DNA of 40,818 bases from Gemmatimonadaceae bacterium (GTDB taxonomy: Bacteria; Gemmatimonadota; Gemmatimonadetes; Gemmatimonadales; Gemmatimonadaceae), in contig JBBJNV010000029.1 of the NCBI GenBank assembly GCA_037721215.1, positions 1 to 40,818 of the forward strand. Reading direction: 5' to 3'. A model generated the notes under the pieces. It saw nothing but the letters and a program-made list of their open reading frames with translations, was not told where the DNA came from and did not search any database. The position numbers were made by a program, and so were the translations under genes. Below, piece by piece: positions 38,671 through 40,818 of the stretch. Positions within the stretch are counted from its first letter, which is position 1. Each line of letters begins with the position of its first letter.

Positions 38671-39237
38671 TTACTTCACCCGGTCCACCGGCCGCGCAGT
38701 ACCAGCAGCGCGCGGCGCCAGCATCGGCCACGGGTTGACTGCGCCGCGTTCCGAATCGTAGATGCCGTAGTGGAGGTGAGGCGGAGTATCGCGCGCGTTT
38801 CCCGTGTTTCCGACGTAGCCAAGGGTATCACCGGCAATCACGATGACGCCCGGTTCGAAGGAGCCGTAACGATCGAGGTGCGCGTAGTAATGCAATTGCC
38901 TTCCCGGACCAAGAACGTTGATGATCTGTCCGCCGAGCCTGTTGGTGCCAACGCGCGAAACGATTCCTTCGGTCGCGCTGAGCACAGGTGTGCCGCGTTT
39001 CGCAAAGATGTCCACGCCATTATGTGATCGCCCTCCGCTTCGCGGTGCGCCCCAGGTGTCGAGAATATTGCGCTTGAGTACGCCTGCGACTGGAATCGTG
39101 ACTTCTGAAGGCGGACGCGAAGTGACAAGGCGAGCGAGAAACACCGGATGTCGGAGGGCCGGAAACGCGACGACCCCCACCAGGCAGAAGAGCGCGACGA
39201 GGGTCAGTGACGTAAGGCAGCCACCGAAGCGTCTCAT
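38671..39237 (-). CDS. M23-family peptidoglycan endopeptidase
   Basis: 188 residues with an N-terminal membrane segment (LTSLTLVALFCLVGVVAF) that is a signal anchor or signal peptide. The LytM/M23 domain has GRSHNGVDIFAKRGTPVLS (zinc His and Asp), GIVSRVGTNRLGGQIINVLG, YYAHLDRYG and PPHLHYGIYD (HxH). It cleaves peptide cross-links of peptidoglycan; all metal ligands are present. It is convergent with the anti-sigma gene, with 14 bases between stops. Confidence 0.9.
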   Translation of the reverse strand: MRRFGGCLTSLTLVALFCLVGVVAFPALRHPVFLARLVTSRPPSEVTIPVAGVLKRNILDTWGAPRSGGRSHNGVDIFAKRGTPVLSATEGIVSRVGTNRLGGQIINVLGPGRQLHYYAHLDRYGSFEPGVIVIAGDTLGYVGNTGNARDTPPHLHYGIYDSERGAVNPWPMLAPRAAGTARPVDRVK

Positions 39238-39515
39238 CAGAGGGCGTCGGTGTGGTCGTCGGTTCGTCGTTTCGTCTGAAACATCCGCGTCTACCTGTTT
39301 CGCCAGGTGACTGACGAGGTCAACACTTCAGTCGCGAACGGTTGTACCTGCCGCGATGTACCACTCTCGGTGTTGCCACCACTTCAACTGTCCCGCTCTC
39401 GAGGCCTGATGACATAGTCTCGGTAAAGCTTATCGCCGGAACCGTGCCTGTCGATCAGGCGCGTACCGCGGTGTCAACTCTGTCCACGCAAAACGCTCGA
39501 CCGCCGGGTGGATAC

Positions 39516-39704
39516 TTACCTCACCGGCAGCACATTATCTGCCGAGTTGCGGTCGATATAGAAGTTGTACGGATCTATACCCGCAGACCCCGGCTTCCTG
39601 TCGGTTACGAACCTCAGCACCTGGCGGCCCGACCGAATTGGGTGACGCCCGAGGCGAACCACGTGCGAACCATCGAAGGCGTCGCGCCCACGGAAATCGT
39701 AGTT
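39516..39704 (-). pseudogene. C-terminal fragment of an M1-type aminopeptidase
   Basis: The minus strand reads YDFRGRDAFDGSHVVRLGRH, RSGRQVLRFVTDRKPGSAG, IDPYNFYIDRNSADNVLPVR and stop. The AGIDPY...IDRN..DNV end is characteristic of M1 peptidases fused or linked to ABC transporter permeases, recalled from family knowledge. Only the last 60 or so residues remain; beyond about 39704 the plus strand is a histidine kinase tail. The 39238-39515 stretch is unassigned. Confidence 0.6.
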
Positions 39705-39929
39705 GTGGCCGCGGGCAGCGCGTCCGAGCTGAAGCTTTCGGTCAGGAACTCGAGCGGTAGCGGCGCGGTGCACTCCGCGGAAACCGGCACGGGCACCGGA
39801 CTGGCGAGGCTCCGCGAGCGGCTGGCGGTGTTGTACGGCAGCGCTGCGCGCCTGCAGTGTCGAGCCGATACGGATGGCGGCTTCGACGCCGTACTCGTCG
39901 TGCCCCGGCATCGCGCGCGGCCATCGTGA
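39690..39929 (+). pseudogene. C-terminal fragment of a LytS-type sensor histidine kinase
   Basis: In the frame ending at 39929 the plus strand reads LKLSVRNSSGSGAVHS, GTGTGLARLRERLAVLYGSA and DTDGGFDAVLVVPRH. This is the G2 box and end of an HATPase domain as in LytS/YehU kinases. The membrane sensor, the phospho-accepting His domain and the N box are missing, replaced by M1-peptidase DNA on the other strand. The fragment cannot be a kinase. Its stop TGA overlaps the GTG start of the response regulator (GTGA), showing the original operon. Confidence 0.75.
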
Positions 39930-40663
39930 AGGTCACGGCGTTCGTCGTCGACGATGAGCCGGTAGCGCGCGCGGGACTGCGCGCCATGCTCCGCGCGATT
40001 GACTGGGTAGAGGTCGTTGGAGAAGCAGGCGACGGTGAGTCGGCGGTCGCCGGGATCCAGGCGCTGCAGCCGGAGCTTGTCTTCCTCGACATACAAATGC
40101 CGGGGCTGCTCGGCACTGAGGTCGTGCGCCGCCTCGAGCGGCCACCGTTTGTCATCTTCACCACGGCGTTCTCCGAGCATGCCGTGACCGCCTTCGAGCG
40201 TGGCGCGGTAGACTACCTGCTGGAGCCGTTCGGCCCGTCGCGGCTAGCCGCAGCAATGGAGCGCGTGCATTCCGCGCTGGGCGAACCGTCTTCGTCCAAC
40301 GCATTCGAGCGGTTGAGCGGTGCACTCGCCGGCGGGCCAATCAGCCGGTTGTTCGTCCGAGTCGGCGGCATGCTCGTTCCGCTGCCGGTTGAACGAGTGT
40401 CATGGTTCAAGGCCGATGGCGACTACATCATCGCGCACGCGGGGAGCGCGCGCCACCTGCTGCATCTCTCGCTCAACCGCCTCGAGGCGCGTCTAGACTC
40501 GCGCCGGTTCCTGCGCGTGCATCGCACGCATATCGTGAACCTCGACCAGGTGCGCGCGTTCAAGCGCGATGCCAGCGGAAATCTGGAGGCGGACCTGCTC
40601 GATGGCGCACGCGTGCCGGTGAGTCGCGCGCGGGCGCAGGAGATTCGGAGCGTGGGGAGGTAA
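39926..40663 (+). CDS. LytTR-type response regulator
   Basis: 245 residues. The receiver domain has VVDDEPVARAGLRAML, phospho-acceptor Asp55 in LVFLDIQMPGLLG, and IFTTAFSEHAVTAF. It then reads DYLLEPF, where the conserved Lys (normally DYLLKPF) is Glu100, which should weaken phosphorylation signalling. The LytTR DNA-binding domain follows: LFVRVGGMLVPLPVERVSWF, ADGDYIIAHAG, RLDSRRFLRVHRTHIVNLDQ and VPVSRARAQEI. The start is GTG 39926, overlapping the kinase stop. With the kinase truncated and the Lys lost, the system is probably decaying, or the regulator now works without phosphorylation. Confidence 0.9.
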   Translation: MKVTAFVVDDEPVARAGLRAMLRAIDWVEVVGEAGDGESAVAGIQALQPELVFLDIQMPGLLGTEVVRRLERPPFVIFTTAFSEHAVTAFERGAVDYLLEPFGPSRLAAAMERVHSALGEPSSSNAFERLSGALAGGPISRLFVRVGGMLVPLPVERVSWFKADGDYIIAHAGSARHLLHLSLNRLEARLDSRRFLRVHRTHIVNLDQVRAFKRDASGNLEADLLDGARVPVSRARAQEIRSVGR

Positions 40664-40763
40664 GGCGAAGGCCCGAGGGGCATGGACCCGCAGTTAACAC
40701 ACCCTCAGAAAGCAGGAGAGTCGACTCTTCCAACGTGTGCTCTTCTCGTCTGCCTCCGGCTCG

Positions 40764-40818
40764 GGTGGTGGCGGAGGTGGTGGCGGAGGTGGTGGCGGAG
40801 GTGGTGGCGGAGGTGGTG
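40764..40818. repeat. 12-bp tandem repeat GGTGGTGGCGGA, 4.6 copies, at the window edge
   Basis: Perfect units at 40764, 40776, 40788 and 40800 plus a partial unit to the end. One plus frame is poly-Gly after FSSASGSG; the minus strand has a poly-Pro frame. It may be part of a gene lying outside, a slippage-prone repeat, or a contig end caused by low complexity. The 40664-40763 stretch holds no supported gene. Confidence 0.9.

Overview
The window is a high-GC bacterial chromosome segment, most likely from the Gemmatimonadota (inference). Typical of that phylum are an Oar-type TonB receptor, PD40 (TolB-like propeller) proteins, membrane Ser/Thr kinases with TPR or PD40 tails, an ECF sigma/kinase pair, a DUF4394 lipoprotein and a YxRRF-type small protein. 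The right edge ends in a Gly-coding 12-mer repeat.

Layout. 1-6.8 kb: a 19-bp repeat pair, a cupin lipoprotein, an Hsp20 gene split by a TAATG overlap, a DUF6766 membrane protein, a WGxxGxxG protein, a TPR protein and an M28 peptidase. 6.8-15.9 kb: an island in tRNA-Arg(TCG), bounded by the tRNA and a 46-nt copy of its 3' end. It carries a frameshifted TonB receptor, an Ig/PD40 lipoprotein, a kinase-TPR protein with its ECF sigma factor, a truncated copy of the PD40 gene and a scrap of phage terminase small subunit. 16-22.8 kb: small secreted proteins, a prolyl oligopeptidase, a TlpA-CcdA thiol redox pair and a collagen-repeat DUF4394 lipoprotein. 22.9-28.7 kb is rearranged. It holds a chimeric, frameshifted TldD/PmbA remnant, a (GA)n(GT)n microsatellite and a four-helix-bundle (S23/IVP-type) gene bracketed by ~80-bp inverted repeats. 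A bcp fragment, a 5'-nucleotidase, a second four-helix-bundle stub and a bcp gene whose peroxidatic Cys codon is an in-frame TGA follow. 28.8-32.7 kb: lipid kinase, tRNA-Pro(CGG), PD40 Ser/Thr kinase. 32.8-35.3 kb: aroF-aroQ-tyrA operon (ATGA overlaps) behind a Tyr-codon leader peptide and attenuator. 35.4-40.8 kb: DUF3179 protein, membrane protein, ECF sigma plus zinc-finger anti-sigma, M23 peptidase, then a breakpoint joining an M1-peptidase tail to a histidine-kinase tail, and a LytTR response regulator.

The most interesting signals are: (1) a probable selenocysteine peroxiredoxin (UGA at 28002-28004, minus strand); (2) a complete tyrosine attenuator, apparently with a leaderless leader peptide, controlling tyrosine synthesis; (3) an inverted-repeat-flanked four-helix-bundle unit that looks like a mobile element without a transposase and occurs twice next to bcp; (4) the tRNA-Arg island. 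All functional calls come from reading the sequence and family knowledge; no database search was run.
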